This document shows, piece by piece, positions 63,490 to 64,000 of a stretch of DNA of 64,000 bases (positions are counted from its first letter, which is position 1; the number at the start of each line of letters is the position of its first letter). The stretch is taken from contig NZ_CP128647.1 in assembly GCF_030644205.1 (NCBI RefSeq), positions 992,001 through 1,056,000 on the forward strand, in the 5' to 3' direction. A model generated the notes under the pieces. That model did no database searches. It was not told where the DNA came from and saw only the letters and a program-made list of their open reading frames with translations. The translations under genes were made by a program, and so were the position numbers. Source of the DNA: Mogibacterium neglectum (GTDB lineage Bacteria > Bacillota > Clostridia > Peptostreptococcales > Anaerovoracaceae).

Positions 63490-64000
63490 CTATTTTGCAA
63501 TGCTATCCTTAAGAACTTTTGCCATAACCTTTTCGTAAACCATAGTATCGTAAAGATTATTCTGATCAGCATATTTTTCAATGGACATACCCGCAGCCTT
63601 TTCATACTGAGAGCGTGTATAACCTGCGTCCTTAAGCAGTTTGTCTAAATACTCCTTGTATTCCTTGTCAGATACTTTGATATCATATTGCTTAGCGAGC
63701 GCAAAGAGCACAAGTTCTTGCTTAACTGTATTCTTCGCTGCAACTTTTGCTTCTTTCTCAAAAGCTTTCTTAGACATCCCCATCGAGCTCTTTAAATACT
63801 TCTCATACGACATATCATTTTTCTTAGCAAGAGCCTTGTAAGTATCAATCATCTTCTTCTGAGCATCTTTAAGTTCCTTATCAGGGTATTTCTTAATCTT
63901 GCTTGAATTTAATATCTTCTGGAATAACTCCTGCTTCTCAGAGCTTGCTGCCTGAGCTTTCTTATCCTTTAGAAGCTGTTCTTTGAGATTTTTCTCATAT
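63490..64000 (-). CDS. tig: Trigger-factor-like chaperone, C-terminal part (cut by window edge)
   Basis: The last 170 codons of a gene that continues past the edge. The sequence is Lys-rich and all helical (for example KYPDKELKDAQKKMIDTYK and ALAKQYDIKVSDKEY), matching the C-terminal chaperone arm of trigger factor. Clostridial trigger factors end in this way. The ribosome-binding and peptidyl-prolyl isomerase domains would lie outside the window. SurA-like or FKBP-type relatives share this helical region, so the name is probable rather than certain. Confidence 0.7.
   Translation of the reverse strand, partial: YEKNLKEQLLKDKKAQAASSEKQELFQKILNSSKIKKYPDKELKDAQKKMIDTYKALAKKNDMSYEKYLKSSMGMSKKAFEKEAKVAAKNTVKQELVLFALAKQYDIKVSDKEYKEYLDKLLKDAGYTRSQYEKAAGMSIEKYADQNNLYDTMVYEKVMAKVLKDSIAK

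Noticed and set aside
1-64000. tRNA, rRNA, CRISPR array, prophage or insertion sequence
   Set aside because: Reading all intergenic gaps, each under about 230 bases, showed no cloverleaf, repeat-spacer or transposase signal.

Overview
This window is a chromosomal segment from an AT-rich, low-GC Gram-positive bacterium (Firmicutes, class Clostridia). The evidence is a PolC-type polymerase, RNase Y, RnpM (YlxR), PlsX/PlsY lipid synthesis, the MEP isoprenoid pathway, a perfect CIRCE element and strong AAGGAGG-type ribosome binding sites. A Mogibacterium/Anaerovoracaceae-like lineage is possible, but that is a guess. No rRNA, tRNA, CRISPR array, prophage, insertion sequence or attachment site was found. 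All intergenic gaps are under about 230 bases. Every gene except one GntR-type regulator (1749-2408) lies on the minus strand, so the segment is read from high to low coordinates.

Layout from the right (upstream) edge to the left: the C-terminal part of a trigger-factor-like chaperone; nrdR, cmk and a small membrane protein; radC with a MinD-type ATPase; rny; a cysteine desulfurase with thiI, then sppA and pyrH; frr, uppS, cdsA, dxr, rseP, ispG and polC; and the transcription/translation operon rimP, nusA, rnpM, infB, rbfA, nrnA, truB and ribF. ribF runs without a break into a VWA/metallopeptidase-like protein, a MoxR-type AAA+ ATPase, a cytoplasmic leucine-rich-repeat protein, a YoaK-type membrane protein and an AlkD-type DNA alkylation repair protein. 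Then come rpsO and pnp; a DUF2207 membrane protein with lemA; ppx, ppk1 and a CmpB-type membrane protein; ileS and rlmN; and plsX, rnc, smc, ftsY, der, a plsY-gpsA fusion, miaB and an M50 protease. The left end holds CIRCE-controlled clpB, a broken alpha/beta hydrolase gene, the GntR regulator, nth, trmL and the 5' part of gap.

Most of the window is core machinery in familiar Firmicutes order: stable-RNA maturation and modification (miaB, rlmN, trmL, thiI, truB, rnc, rny, pnp), ribosome assembly and translation (der, rbfA, rimP, infB, frr, rpsO), chromosome maintenance (smc, polC, radC, nth), membrane lipid and isoprenoid synthesis (plsX, plsY-gpsA, cdsA, uppS, dxr, ispG) and polyphosphate turnover (ppk1, ppx).

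The unusual points are these. A single reading frame fuses PlsY to GpsA. PolC lacks the proofreading exonuclease normally inserted in its PHP domain. A MoxR ATPase/VWA/LRR cassette is embedded in the translation operon. An alpha/beta hydrolase is out of frame at a short TA repeat and has Gly at the catalytic-Ser position. GAPDH lacks the usual NAD-ribose-binding Asp. ClpB carries a deletion of about 20 residues before its second arginine-finger motif. Several promoter, terminator and hairpin arrangements suggest leader control.
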